Shown: in pieces, positions 7,651 through 16,496 of the stretch | How positions within the stretch are numbered: the stretch's first letter is position 1 | How the letters are laid out: every line of letters begins with the position of its first letter | Source of the DNA: NCEH01 sp002257205 | GTDB taxonomy: Bacteria; Pseudomonadota; Alphaproteobacteria; Rhizobiales; Xanthobacteraceae | Assembly (NCBI RefSeq): GCF_043195105.1 | Contig: NZ_JBAFWO010000001.1 | Reading direction: 5' to 3' (one strand) | Length of the DNA stretch: 64,000 bases | Notes under the pieces: generated by a model | The model's database searches: none | Told to the model about the DNA's origin: nothing | What the model saw: the letters and a program-made list of their open reading frames with translations, nothing else | Made by a program: the position numbers and the translations under genes

Positions 7651-8709
7651 TTAGACAATCGCGGCGAGGTAGGATTCTGCGCGCTTGCGGTTGCCTTGGC
7701 TCGACGGGTGCACGAGGTCTTCCATGTAGCCGGCGGCCACCGCCTCGGCATAGGCCCCGAGGGCGTCGCGATCATCCACATAGCCGCAGTGCCGGGCCAT
7801 GGCGGTCATCTGGAGCGCCTTGTCGTAGCCGGCCAGGAAGGTCGTCGCGACGTCCGAGCTGTCGTTGGGGCGCACCAGCAGCACGTCAGTGCCCCCGGCC
7901 TGCCACCGACCGACCAGCTTGTTGATGCCATAGCCATACTTCGCGCCGTCGTCGGTGAGGCGGTCGTTCATCCCGGCGTTGAGAATGTAGACGTCAGCCT
8001 TGAGCAACTGCGCCCAGGCGCGGCCCCAGCTATCGTCGAGGCTCGCGTGTTGGGCCAGAGAAGTGGCGGAGATGCCGGCGTTGGAAACCGTGGCGCCGCC
8101 GCCATCCAGCAGGAATTCTGCGCCGAACAGGGTGAACGTGCCGGCGCCTGAATAGATCGCCATGGCGGTCTCGTGGGTGGCGGCCCGGTAGAGATCGACG
8201 CTGCACAAGGTGCCGGTGGGAAAGCGCGTCGTGTCCACGGTCTCACCAATGGCACCCGCGCCGTCCGCCACGGCACCGAAGGAACCGCCGGTGCCCAGCT
8301 CGAAATAGATACGGACGCGATCCCAGGGAGCGCCGGGATCAAGACCCGCATAGCCGCCCGATACGCCGGTGAAGGCCGTGCCTAGGCCGCACAGGCTGTG
8401 GGATCGGGCGCCACTGGTCCAGGGGGGATTGCCCAGAAGGAAGGCGCCGGCCGTGCCGCTGGAAGCGCCGGAGTAATAGCCGGCGGTCAGAGCGTCGAAC
8501 CACAGGAGGCCTGGCCCGCCGTCTCCGAAGCGAGCCTTCAGACCGGCTGCAAACGCGGTTCGAAAGGTAGAGAATTCGGGTTCCCCCCCACCCGCTGACA
8601 AGCTGTCGATCCCCGCGAACACGCGCAGATGCGAGGCTGGGTTGATCTTCGCATTTTGGATGTGAGAGCGAACCGAGCCGTCGGGACGGAACTGAAAGAA
8701 ATTCGCCAT
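7651..8709 (-). CDS. Tail-associated SGNH/GDSL-type hydrolase
   Basis: This 352-aa protein carries the marker blocks of SGNH esterases: block I as GIDSLSAGGG (Ser near 36), block III as NAGMND (Asn of GxND) and block V as DLVHPSSQGN (Asp and His). The N-terminus (MANFFQFRPDGSVRSHI) looks like a virion attachment segment. An ester-cleaving enzyme on the tail would fit deacylation of surface polysaccharide during adsorption. It lies between the two paralogous small tail genes. Substrate is not predictable from sequence. Confidence 0.75.
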   Translation of the reverse strand: MANFFQFRPDGSVRSHIQNAKINPASHLRVFAGIDSLSAGGGEPEFSTFRTAFAAGLKARFGDGGPGLLWFDALTAGYYSGASSGTAGAFLLGNPPWTSGARSHSLCGLGTAFTGVSGGYAGLDPGAPWDRVRIYFELGTGGSFGAVADGAGAIGETVDTTRFPTGTLCSVDLYRAATHETAMAIYSGAGTFTLFGAEFLLDGGGATVSNAGISATSLAQHASLDDSWGRAWAQLLKADVYILNAGMNDRLTDDGAKYGYGINKLVGRWQAGGTDVLLVRPNDSSDVATTFLAGYDKALQMTAMARHCGYVDDRDALGAYAEAVAAGYMEDLVHPSSQGNRKRAESYLAAIV

Positions 8710-9057
8710 TCAGCCCTCCCATGCCGTGAATTTCATGTCGGCGGCGGCGCCGACGATCGAGATCGGCCCAGGCGGTGCGTCATCGTTGAAAGACACGGCG
8801 CACCCAGGCGGGAGTTCGACTGATCCTTCGCCGTTCGCCAGCGCATTCGCGAAGGGCGCAAACCACAGGCTGCCAGAGACGTTGGGATTGGAAATCCAGA
8901 GCTTGGACCGGTTGGCGTTTGGCGGAGCTAGCACTTGAGGTATTCCGCCCACGGCGACGCTGCCCGAGCGGTCGGTGAACTCGCGGCTATTTCGTGCCTC
9001 CGGCGCGCTGCCGATCACATAGACAGGCGCCGCAATCATTCCGCTGGGGTTGCTCAC
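8710..9057 (-). CDS. Small tail-module protein, paralog of the 7244 gene
   Basis: The 115-aa product starts at a GTG preceded by GGAG; a 9-residue longer start is possible. Its opening motif SNPSGMIAAPVYVIG pairs it with the 124-aa protein at 7244. It directly precedes the SGNH hydrolase, with no gap between the genes. The sequence is beta-rich and has no catalytic signature. I infer a structural role in the fibre module. Confidence 0.55.
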   Translation of the reverse strand: MSNPSGMIAAPVYVIGSAPEARNSREFTDRSGSVAVGGIPQVLAPPNANRSKLWISNPNVSGSLWFAPFANALANGEGSVELPPGCAVSFNDDAPPGPISIVGAAADMKFTAWEG

Positions 9058-9071
9058 TTTGTCGCTCCAGG

Positions 9072-9623
9072 TCAGGGGCCCCAAGAGATCGTCGCAACGG
9101 TCGCCGGCGTGGTTGCGGCCGCCACATCCCGCGTCAGGTCGCTAAGCCTTGTCTGGCAGGCGACGACGTGGGCTTTGCCGTCTGCGCCGACGGCCTGGAT
9201 TTGCGTGGCGCTGTGCGCCCGGAAGATCCAAGCACCGTCCTCGTCTGCGCACCAGAATGGCGTTGACCAGTCTGGGGCGGCGGCAGGTAGCAACGACGCG
9301 GTGACAGAGCCCATGAGGTTGATCTGATCCGTCGTCGATGAGGGATAGGTGTGCGGAGCCCCGAGCGCTGAGCACACGAAGCCCCCGACGATGGCAGCGG
9401 CGCAGGCTCCGGAGAGTTCCGCCGCCTTGGCGGCTTTCAGCGCAGCGAGCGGGATCGCCGGAGGCGCGAAGCCGTCGACGGCGGACCAGGCCCAGCCGAT
9501 GGCAGGAAGCACATCGGCGGGCACCACGACCAAGCTGGGGATATCCGGAGGATGAGCCGGGTCGATGACGATGAGGTTTGCGACGAGGCCGTTATTGACC
9601 ATGGCGGCGATGGATTGGGTCAT
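9072..9623 (-). CDS. Tail fibre assembly-like protein with DUF4376-type domain
   Basis: The 183-aa protein has a short N-terminal domain with an NLIVIDPAHPP strand, and a C-terminal DUF4376-like domain (about 75-180: KAAKAAELS, SSTTDQINLMGSVTAS, FWCADEDGAW). Such proteins occur next to fibre genes and are thought to help fibre folding or attachment. ATG 9623 is preferred over 9629 for ribosome spacing. The glycine-rich fibre directly upstream is its likely client. Confidence 0.65.
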   Translation of the reverse strand: MTQSIAAMVNNGLVANLIVIDPAHPPDIPSLVVVPADVLPAIGWAWSAVDGFAPPAIPLAALKAAKAAELSGACAAAIVGGFVCSALGAPHTYPSSTTDQINLMGSVTASLLPAAAPDWSTPFWCADEDGAWIFRAHSATQIQAVGADGKAHVVACQTRLSDLTRDVAAATTPATVATISWGP

Positions 9624-9630
9624 GTGCATC

Positions 9631-10749
9631 TCACGAATATTCGAGGATCAGGATGGCCCCATTGCCGCCGCTCCCGCCGACGCCCAGGTCACCGCCGCCG
9701 CCACCGCCGCCGTAAAAGCCATTGCCGCCGGTCGCGGACGTGGGTGCCGCATTATCACGCTCGCCACGGCCGCCGCCGCCGCCGAACAAACCCGCGCCGC
9801 CAGCGCCTCCATCCTGGCCGGAGGACGGAGAGCCAGCGGAGCCGGGAATAGTGATCTGACCGATCCCGCCGATCCCGCCGCCGCCGCCAGCGCCCAAACT
9901 TAGAGTTGGAGCCTGACCTGCGGTCCCACCGAGCCCTCCGGCGGCCCAGGCGTAAGACCCAAGCGCGGTCGCGCCACCGGTCCCTCCGACCGCGCTGGTC
10001 GCATTTTGGCCGGCGGAACCGCCCGCACCAATGGTTATCGGGACGCCCGCCGGCGGCGGGGAGATCACCGAAATGAACGTCTCACCGCCACCACCACCCC
10101 CGCCTCCTCCGTCGCTTTGGCCGTTACCACCACCCCCGCCACCGCCGCCACCGATGCCGATTGCGAGTATGGTGGCAGCGCTCGGATTCGGAATATACGT
10201 CCCAGACACGGTCAAAAACTGCATGCTGAGGAATCGCCCCGCCACCGCAGGCGGGACAATGATTGCTGGCGCCACCGCCGCGAGCTGTGCTCGCGCGCCG
10301 TCGTAAGTCGCCTCCATCAGTCCCCACGCCGGGATATCTCCAGCCACCAGCGCCGCTGCCCCGACGCGCGTAAGCGGGACCGTGGACCCGTTGATGGTCA
10401 GCGTCGAAGGACCAGTGTTCGCCCACGGGAACATGATCTTGAGCGGCGTGCCTACGATCTCCGCGAGCGATGCCGGCGGCGGGCTCATCGTGATCGCATA
10501 GGCGTTCGCTCCGCCGGCTGCGAGGAAGTAATTCAGGTGCTGCGAGCGCACCGCCTTGGCAACCTGCTGAAGATCCCCCGCCGACGGGGTGAACCCGCTG
10601 GTGGCGATGAGGGCATGCAGCTCGCGCAGCGGATGTTCGATCGCGGCCCCGTCCGGAATCGCTCCTTCGAGTCCGTTCGCCGGGTCGGCGTTCGGCCACC
10701 CGCGGTTCGGATCGGCGCCGTTGCCGTTGACTGGAGGCAGATATTTCAT
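9631..10749 (-). CDS. Tail fibre with polyglycine-rich tip, 372 aa
   Basis: The N-terminal half (about 1-170) has the phage fibre signature with MKYLPPVNGNGADPNRGWPN and LRELHALIATSGFTP. From about residue 190 to the end there are repeated runs of glycine, some of seven to ten residues, interleaved with short variable loops. This resembles the polyglycine-II bundles of phage receptor-binding tips, where the loops bind the receptor. The protein would sit at the distal end of the fibre. On the DNA level the runs form GCC/CCG-rich repeats that could also be hotspots for loop variation. Confidence 0.72.
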   Translation of the reverse strand: MKYLPPVNGNGADPNRGWPNADPANGLEGAIPDGAAIEHPLRELHALIATSGFTPSAGDLQQVAKAVRSQHLNYFLAAGGANAYAITMSPPPASLAEIVGTPLKIMFPWANTGPSTLTINGSTVPLTRVGAAALVAGDIPAWGLMEATYDGARAQLAAVAPAIIVPPAVAGRFLSMQFLTVSGTYIPNPSAATILAIGIGGGGGGGGGNGQSDGGGGGGGGGETFISVISPPPAGVPITIGAGGSAGQNATSAVGGTGGATALGSYAWAAGGLGGTAGQAPTLSLGAGGGGGIGGIGQITIPGSAGSPSSGQDGGAGGAGLFGGGGGRGERDNAAPTSATGGNGFYGGGGGGGDLGVGGSGGNGAILILEYS

Positions 10750-10758
10750 GTGGACCTC

Positions 10759-13700
10759 TTAGGGCACGGTGCCGATGTAGGCGGACATGCCGCCGCCCAC
10801 GCGCGTCACCTCGACGTAAAGATTGCTGGTCGGGAAGCCATAGATCGCCGTCTGCGCCGCCGCCGTGAACGTCCAATTCGGTTCGCTCACCGTGGTCGTG
10901 CTCAGCTCGGAATTGTCCATGACGTTGCGGTTGAGGACGTTCCAGCTCGCGCCCTCGATGTTGTCCCAAGTCACGACAAGATCGGGCCCGTCGTGATGGG
11001 CGGTGAGGCCAGTGGGCGCGGGCTCGCTGCCACCGCCGCCGCCGATCTCGGTCACCAGCACCGCCGCCGGTCCCTGCACCAATCCGTCGATGCGGAAGAC
11101 GTTGATATTCACAAAGCCGGCGATCTGGTCGTAGACCGCGACTTGTTCGGCTTCGGAGAATACCCAGGCCGGCGCGGTGACATCGACCGTCCGCAGGATT
11201 TCCCCGGTGGTGACGCTGACGTTGCGTAGCCGCCAGGTGGCGCCCGGCAGGGCATCCCAGGTCACGATAATGTCGTTGCTCGTTTCCGAGCGCACCGCCT
11301 GCAGGCCTGCCGGCGCATCGAGCAGCGTCCAGGCCGGCGGCGCGTCGATCCGGTCGAGCCCGGTCGCGATGGCCTCGGACAGTTCCAGCGCGGCCGCATG
11401 ATAGACAGCGGACGTGTAATGGATGAAGCCGGGATTGCCGACCTCGGGGACATAGCCGGCGATGTTCTCCGCACCGGGCGTCCATGTGCCGATCTTGGTG
11501 TTGAGGTCGGCGGCGGCGATGGACACCTGGATGTCGCGCGCCGTCTTGTAGTAGGCGCCGGTCGGCTCCGGCGGGTCGGGCAGATCACCCCAATAGGCGC
11601 GGCCGAGCGTCTGAATCCAGATGGGCAGATCCGCGCCGATCTGGGCGCGCATGTGAGCGAAAATCGCCTCGGTGGCGGAGCGGTAGCGCGTGGGCGAGGA
11701 GAAGCGCGGCGTGGCCAGCGGATCAAACGCGCTCACGTCGTTTTCGCCCTGCGCCCAGACCACATGCACGATGCTGGGATCAACGCCGAGCTCCTGGACG
11801 ATGGAGAGGAATTCGACCATGCGCGGGCCGGGCTCGTCCTCGTCCAGGTCCCACCAGTAATTGACCCCGGACACCGGGTCGTCGTCGGCATGCTTGTCGG
11901 CCGCTGAAGATCCCCAGGCCGCCTGCACCACCATGACTTCCGCGTCCCGCAGGCCGAGGCGGGTGGCGAGGTCGCGTCGGAGCGCGGCGGCGGACACGAG
12001 GTCCTTGCGTCCGTCCGCCCCCGAGAGGGTCGTCAAATGGCCGAGGGCATTGGACTGGCCGGCGATCACGATGACCACGCGCACCGCGGCATTGCTGACC
12101 GCCAGCGCGCCGCCGATGCCAGTCGGCACGGTGCTGCTCGCCACGTGAAGGCGCCAGGCGAGAAAGGTCGGTGGGAAGCCAAAATCCGGAACCGACAGCT
12201 CCACCGGATAATCGCAGGAGACGCGCGCGCCTGTGACGGTTGGCGCCGTCACCACGATCTGACGCGCCACCGCCTCGCCATCCGTGTCGAGAATATCGAC
12301 GGTGTAGACCCTTGCGAACGGGTCATTGCCGTTGTGCGCCCAGGACAGCACGACGTCGCCCCATGTCGTCGTCGTCGCGGCAAGGTCGCTCGGGAAGATC
12401 CAGTTGACGGGATCGGGCCCGGCCTCTGGGCTCTGCCCCAGCGCGGGCACCAGATGGCCGGGCGGATAGACCCACCCGTCGCGCCACACCTGCGGGCGCG
12501 CCCATACCCACACCTCGGCGATGCCCCAGCCGAATGCCTCGGATGCGGCCTGGGTGATGCGGAGCCAGATCTCGCCCGCGGTCTCCGGCAGCAAGTTGAA
12601 TCCGGCGAAATAGTGGATGGCGCCGACGGGATAGCCGAGGGCCTGCGTGCCCGCCGTAAGCGTCAGCCCGTGCAGGTCCCATTCGTTGGCCGTGATCCAG
12701 TCGTAATCCTCGAGCTGCAGCACGTCCCAGGCGGGATAGACCCACGACGCCACCGGGAAATTGAGCCGCGCCAGCAGCGGGCTGCTCGGGGTCAGAATCT
12801 GCGGCGTGAAGACCAGCACCAGGCATTGGGCGCCATCATACGCTGCCTTGATGGCGTCGCGCAGGTGCAGCGTGCTCGCGCCGAGCTTGGCCGACAGCCA
12901 GTCGAGATAGGGTCCGTGCACGCCCACCGGCTCGCTGGCGCTCTGGATGTAGGGCGTCGGCACGGGCTGACCCGTTTCGGACGTATAGAGCGCGGTGGTG
13001 GTGGCATCATAGATGCAAGGGCCGCCGGCGGTGAAGGAGCCATCCCACCACCACGGCTCACCCACCTGATAGCGCACCTGCCCGCCGGCCGAGGCCAGCG
13101 CGCCGCAGAGCCACAGCGCCACCGCCTCAAGATAGCCCAGCGCGTCGGTGTGTGTCGGGGCGATCAGGGTCGAGGGCGGCGACCAACCGGTGCGCGCGCC
13201 GGCGCCGGCATGGTCCCGCTGCTGCCATGCATCGGGACAGACGTCGGAGAGGATCTCATAGGACTGCGAGATGATGACGTTGAAACCGCGCGCCACCAGC
13301 CGCGCGAACAGATCGGCGAACCACGCCCGGGCCGGGCCGCTCACCGGCGCGCTGTCGTCAAGCAGCAGCCGGCCGGCCGCGTCGTCCCAGATCAGGGAAT
13401 GGAGATGCGAGGCGCCGACATAGATTACGTACCAGTCGCGATACCCGAGCCGCCAGATGCCATCAACCACCCGTTCTGGCGTCAGGTTATAGGCGTCGTC
13501 ATAGCCGTCGGTCATGCGCAGTGCATGGGGCGCGACGGCCCAATGGCGGCGCTGGACGTGGGTGTTGACCCCGCTCACCGCGATGTTGGAAAGCTCCACC
13601 ACCACGTCGAGCGGCTCGATGGGGTCGGCCACGCCGGTATAGCCCGGCGCCGCCACGCCGATGGACAGGCGGGCGATGCGGCTCCAGGGGATGACGCGCC

Positions 13701-14277
13701 GCTGATCCTCATCGAGGACATTGAAGCCGCCCAGCACCGGCACTCCGGAGAAGTCCAACCGGATGTGCCCGGTCATGCCGTCACCACTGGTCATGTAATT
13801 GGCGAGCCGCACGAAATAATCCGTGCCGTCGGCGTCGGTCACCGTCATCACCAGCCCGCCATTGTCCGTGATGGGCGGCAGGCCGGTCAGCGCGAAATCG
13901 AAATCGAGGATGCAGGCGGTATAATTCGGTGACGTGAAATAGCCGAGACCGCGGGCGCTCCAGCGGTCTTCGCTCTCCCAGCGCATGCCCACCACATCCG
14001 CCGCGGTGCGCAGCGTGCAGGCGAGGCGCAGGCCGGTGGAGCCGGTGGTGATGAGCGAGGCCGAGGCCGACAGCGGCAGGTCGATGGTCCAGAAGGCCGG
14101 TTCGAACCGGCGAATGGGCGCGAGCACTGTCACCGTCAGCTCGGGCGACCACTCGCTCACAGCCTCGCCAACCCGCTGGAGCGCGCGCACACGATAGGTT
14201 CCTTCGGCGAGCTCGGCCGGGGCAACAATGCGGCCCGTGCCGATCGGATCGGATTGGCCCGCGAGGGTGATCGTCAT
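10759..14277 (-). CDS. Large multidomain tail protein with TIM-barrel-like and sialate-O-acetylesterase-like domains
   Basis: This 1172-aa protein starts with a beta-rich part (about 1-230). Next is a region with features of a glycoside-hydrolase-like TIM barrel (about 230-600; RDWYVIYVG, FNVIISQSYE, YDWITANEWDLHG). An esterase domain of the sialate-O-acetylesterase (SASA) type follows at about 735-965, with GQSNALG, VVWAQGENDVS and a late histidine in GFIHYTS. Two fibronectin-like domains end the protein (about 985-1170). It probably sits on or near the baseplate and modifies surface glycans. Enzymatic activity of the barrel is uncertain; that of the SASA-type domain is supported by its catalytic blocks. 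Confidence 0.72.
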   Translation of the reverse strand: MTITLAGQSDPIGTGRIVAPAELAEGTYRVRALQRVGEAVSEWSPELTVTVLAPIRRFEPAFWTIDLPLSASASLITTGSTGLRLACTLRTAADVVGMRWESEDRWSARGLGYFTSPNYTACILDFDFALTGLPPITDNGGLVMTVTDADGTDYFVRLANYMTSGDGMTGHIRLDFSGVPVLGGFNVLDEDQRRVIPWSRIARLSIGVAAPGYTGVADPIEPLDVVVELSNIAVSGVNTHVQRRHWAVAPHALRMTDGYDDAYNLTPERVVDGIWRLGYRDWYVIYVGASHLHSLIWDDAAGRLLLDDSAPVSGPARAWFADLFARLVARGFNVIISQSYEILSDVCPDAWQQRDHAGAGARTGWSPPSTLIAPTHTDALGYLEAVALWLCGALASAGGQVRYQVGEPWWWDGSFTAGGPCIYDATTTALYTSETGQPVPTPYIQSASEPVGVHGPYLDWLSAKLGASTLHLRDAIKAAYDGAQCLVLVFTPQILTPSSPLLARLNFPVASWVYPAWDVLQLEDYDWITANEWDLHGLTLTAGTQALGYPVGAIHYFAGFNLLPETAGEIWLRITQAASEAFGWGIAEVWVWARPQVWRDGWVYPPGHLVPALGQSPEAGPDPVNWIFPSDLAATTTTWGDVVLSWAHNGNDPFARVYTVDILDTDGEAVARQIVVTAPTVTGARVSCDYPVELSVPDFGFPPTFLAWRLHVASSTVPTGIGGALAVSNAAVRVVIVIAGQSNALGHLTTLSGADGRKDLVSAAALRRDLATRLGLRDAEVMVVQAAWGSSAADKHADDDPVSGVNYWWDLDEDEPGPRMVEFLSIVQELGVDPSIVHVVWAQGENDVSAFDPLATPRFSSPTRYRSATEAIFAHMRAQIGADLPIWIQTLGRAYWGDLPDPPEPTGAYYKTARDIQVSIAAADLNTKIGTWTPGAENIAGYVPEVGNPGFIHYTSAVYHAAALELSEAIATGLDRIDAPPAWTLLDAPAGLQAVRSETSNDIIVTWDALPGATWRLRNVSVTTGEILRTVDVTAPAWVFSEAEQVAVYDQIAGFVNINVFRIDGLVQGPAAVLVTEIGGGGGSEPAPTGLTAHHDGPDLVVTWDNIEGASWNVLNRNVMDNSELSTTTVSEPNWTFTAAAQTAIYGFPTSNLYVEVTRVGGGMSAYIGTVP

Positions 14278-14981
14278 GGGATGATTTCCACATCGATGCC
14301 GGCGTTCGGCCGGGTGCTGACCGTGATCACGGGCCAGTCGTCAAGCGAGAGGCCGGGCGGCGGCAGGTAATAGGAAAAGATGATCCTGGTGTGCGCGGGC
14401 TTGTATTGGTTGAGGACGCATTCCAGATCTTCGGCGCGGGAGATGCGAGCGAAGGGATCTCGGCCGCACTGACCGAGTCCCATCTCGAACCAGATCACTC
14501 GCTGAGAAAAGACCCGCACCCACCAATAGAAGGCGATCTCCTCGGACCCGATCTGGTCCCCGCCACCACATTGCGACAGCCCGCACATGAAGGGCGCCTG
14601 CTCGGTGATGGTGATGTCGTAACCGAGGCGGGCCGCGACGTTGATGAAATAGGCCCGCGACTGTCCTCCCTCGGCCGTGAGGCGCTCCACCAGCGCGGCA
14701 CGTCGCTCGCCGATGGTGCTCGGCTCGGTGACGCATGGGTTCGGCAGGCCCGCCATGCGCTCCCATTCCGGCAGCAACAGGAAGGTGCTGAGCGGCTGGG
14801 CTTCGACGTCCACCAGGTTCCAGGCGGCGGCATCCACTCGGCCCCAGATCTCGCCGAGGCCGGCACAGAACCGCGCCATGGGCATGCGCGGGTCGCGCGG
14901 CCACGCCTCGCCGACCGGCAGGAGGGAGAGAAGGGCATAGCCGTAATCCTCCCCCGAACGGCGGATCGGCGCGTCAGACAT
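14274..14981 (-). CDS. Baseplate/tail protein, Mu gp48 (YmfQ, DUF2313) type
   Basis: The 235-aa product has the family landmarks: an N-terminal LLPVGEAWPRDP motif, a middle ERRAALVERLTAEGGQSRAYFINVAARLGY block and a C-terminal KPAHTRIIFSY. In Mu this protein joins gp47 in the baseplate wedge tip. Its start overlaps the gpJ-type gene and its stop overlaps the big tail protein, so the genes are coupled. Slightly longer starts are possible. Confidence 0.85.
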   Translation of the reverse strand: MSDAPIRRSGEDYGYALLSLLPVGEAWPRDPRMPMARFCAGLGEIWGRVDAAAWNLVDVEAQPLSTFLLLPEWERMAGLPNPCVTEPSTIGERRAALVERLTAEGGQSRAYFINVAARLGYDITITEQAPFMCGLSQCGGGDQIGSEEIAFYWWVRVFSQRVIWFEMGLGQCGRDPFARISRAEDLECVLNQYKPAHTRIIFSYYLPPPGLSLDDWPVITVSTRPNAGIDVEIIP

Positions 14982-16035
14982 AGGAGATGGTCCCAGGCAC
15001 ACCGATCTGCCCGGCGGTCATCGGCACATTGGAGGCGGTGAGGTCGTGGCTGTTCTCGCCCAGCGCAGCGGAGACGGCCTCAGCAATCCAGGACTTGGAA
15101 ATAGCCACCCCGGGCGCTGCCCGGCGCACCAGCATCTTGCGCACGCTGGCCTCGATCGCGGCGCGCACCGTCGGTGTGTCCCGGTCTAGATTGGAGATCG
15201 CGAACGACACTGGGTTGGGGATCGGCGGCAGCACGAACAGGCGCTTCACGGTCACCGGCCGCAGCGGATCGATATGCGCATGCACCAGTGCGCAATCTTC
15301 CATGGTCGGGATGCCGTTCGGGCGCAGCGGCGTGCCGTCAAGAAGAACACCCTCCATCAGAAATCGCACGGTCGCTGCCCCGACAATTTCCGAGGTGCCC
15401 CATGCGCGCGTCACACCCGCCACCTCACGCGCCCAGGCCACATAGTCGTGCGCGGCGCCGCCCTGCGGGGGCTTGCGGATGCGCTGCAGGATGCGGTCGC
15501 GATAGCTCTCGGCGCTCTCAGTCTCCGCACCACCGGTCCAGTCGGCCGGGATGGTGGCAGCGGCCTCGACGCCGGGCAGGGCCGAGCGGAAGGACGCGCT
15601 TGCGCCCGCCTGAATGTTTCCGCCGATGCCGGCCTCGGTCGCCCTGGCCGGAATGACGACGCCGCCGGGTGATGCCCAGGCATCCTGCAGCGTTTCGACG
15701 ATCACATTGCCGGCGAGCAGCTCGGTGCCGGCGAGGATCGGCGCGCCAGCGGTGCCACGCGCGAGAATGTTTCCGGTGGCGAAGGTGGCGGCCTGCTTCG
15801 GGCCGATCCAGATCCGCCCATGCCGGTCGAGCCAGAACACCGACGTGTCAACCATCAGCTCTTGGGCGAGCGCCTCAAGGTAGCGATAGGCGCCGTCGGC
15901 GAGGCCGCTGTTGGAGTCTGCCAGCACCCGCATGTTGGAGTTGGGCACCGAGGCGTCGGCGCCGGGCAGATGGGCGGCAATGTCGTCCCGCACCTGCCGG
16001 CGGATGGCCGGCAGGGTGATCAGGTCCAAGGCCAT
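14974..16035 (-). CDS. Baseplate J-like protein (Mu gp47)
   Basis: This 353-aa wedge protein belongs to the baseplate J family of contractile tails. Typical features are an N-terminal helical part with LITLPAIRRQVRDDIAAHLPG, the GTAGAPILAGTELLAG strand-rich domain and the ESAESYRDRILQRIRKPPQGG segment near residue 200. ATG 16035 starts five bases before the upstream stop. Order and spacing with gp46- and gp48-type neighbours match Mu. Confidence 0.9.
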   Translation of the reverse strand: MALDLITLPAIRRQVRDDIAAHLPGADASVPNSNMRVLADSNSGLADGAYRYLEALAQELMVDTSVFWLDRHGRIWIGPKQAATFATGNILARGTAGAPILAGTELLAGNVIVETLQDAWASPGGVVIPARATEAGIGGNIQAGASASFRSALPGVEAAATIPADWTGGAETESAESYRDRILQRIRKPPQGGAAHDYVAWAREVAGVTRAWGTSEIVGAATVRFLMEGVLLDGTPLRPNGIPTMEDCALVHAHIDPLRPVTVKRLFVLPPIPNPVSFAISNLDRDTPTVRAAIEASVRKMLVRRAAPGVAISKSWIAEAVSAALGENSHDLTASNVPMTAGQIGVPGTISYV

Positions 16036-16039
16036 GCGG

Positions 16040-16495
16040 TCAGCTCCAGAGGGTTTGCCAGCGCAGGTCAAGCAGGCGGGTCGAGCCGCGATAGGCATCC
16101 ACTGTCACCTCGATGTGCTCCATCTCGGTGCGGGTGGCTGTGACATCGAGGCGGGTGCCGATCTTCAGATCCAGGAACCATTGCAGCGCCTCGCGCACAT
16201 AGTCCTCGGCGCGGGCGCGAACGTCCTCGGTCCATTTCTCACGGCGCAGCAGCCAGAGGCGCGACCCGATGGGCGTCGCACCCCAGATCTCGCTGGCCTG
16301 CCAGTCCGCCCACCAGCCGCGCCGGTCATCGTCGGTGGGGTCCGGCAGGACGTCATCCTCTTCTGCCGTGCGGTCCGTCATGAGGGAGAGGATGAAAGCG
16401 GTCTTCAGGTCCTCGCCGGTGTCCAGCACGCTGCCCTTGAGCAGCCATGTGGACTGCAGCTCGTCGGGGTTCCAATTGGTGCGAATGTCCACCAT
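16040..16495 (-). CDS. Baseplate protein, Mu gp46 type
   Basis: The 151-aa protein shows the phage GP46 pattern: an N-terminal DLKTAFILSLMTDR, the GWWADW segment, and a helix with EDYVREALQWFLD before a C-terminal beta part. It should be part of the baseplate wedge, functionally like gp25/gpW of other contractile tails. It begins one base upstream of the gp45-type gene's stop boundary, in a compact baseplate operon. Confidence 0.88.
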   Translation of the reverse strand: MVDIRTNWNPDELQSTWLLKGSVLDTGEDLKTAFILSLMTDRTAEEDDVLPDPTDDDRRGWWADWQASEIWGATPIGSRLWLLRREKWTEDVRARAEDYVREALQWFLDLKIGTRLDVTATRTEMEHIEVTVDAYRGSTRLLDLRWQTLWS

Positions 16496-16496
16496 G

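Noticed and set aside
9640..10180. CCG/CCACC-rich repeats considered as a CRISPR array or tandem repeat locus
   Set aside because: The pattern follows glycine codons of the fibre gene, with no constant repeat and spacer lengths. No CRISPR array or cas gene was seen anywhere in the window.
10006..13932. Long plus-strand frames opposite the tail protein genes
   Set aside because: They are shadows of GC-rich coding sequence on the minus strand: Arg/Gly/His-rich, no motifs, no start signals.
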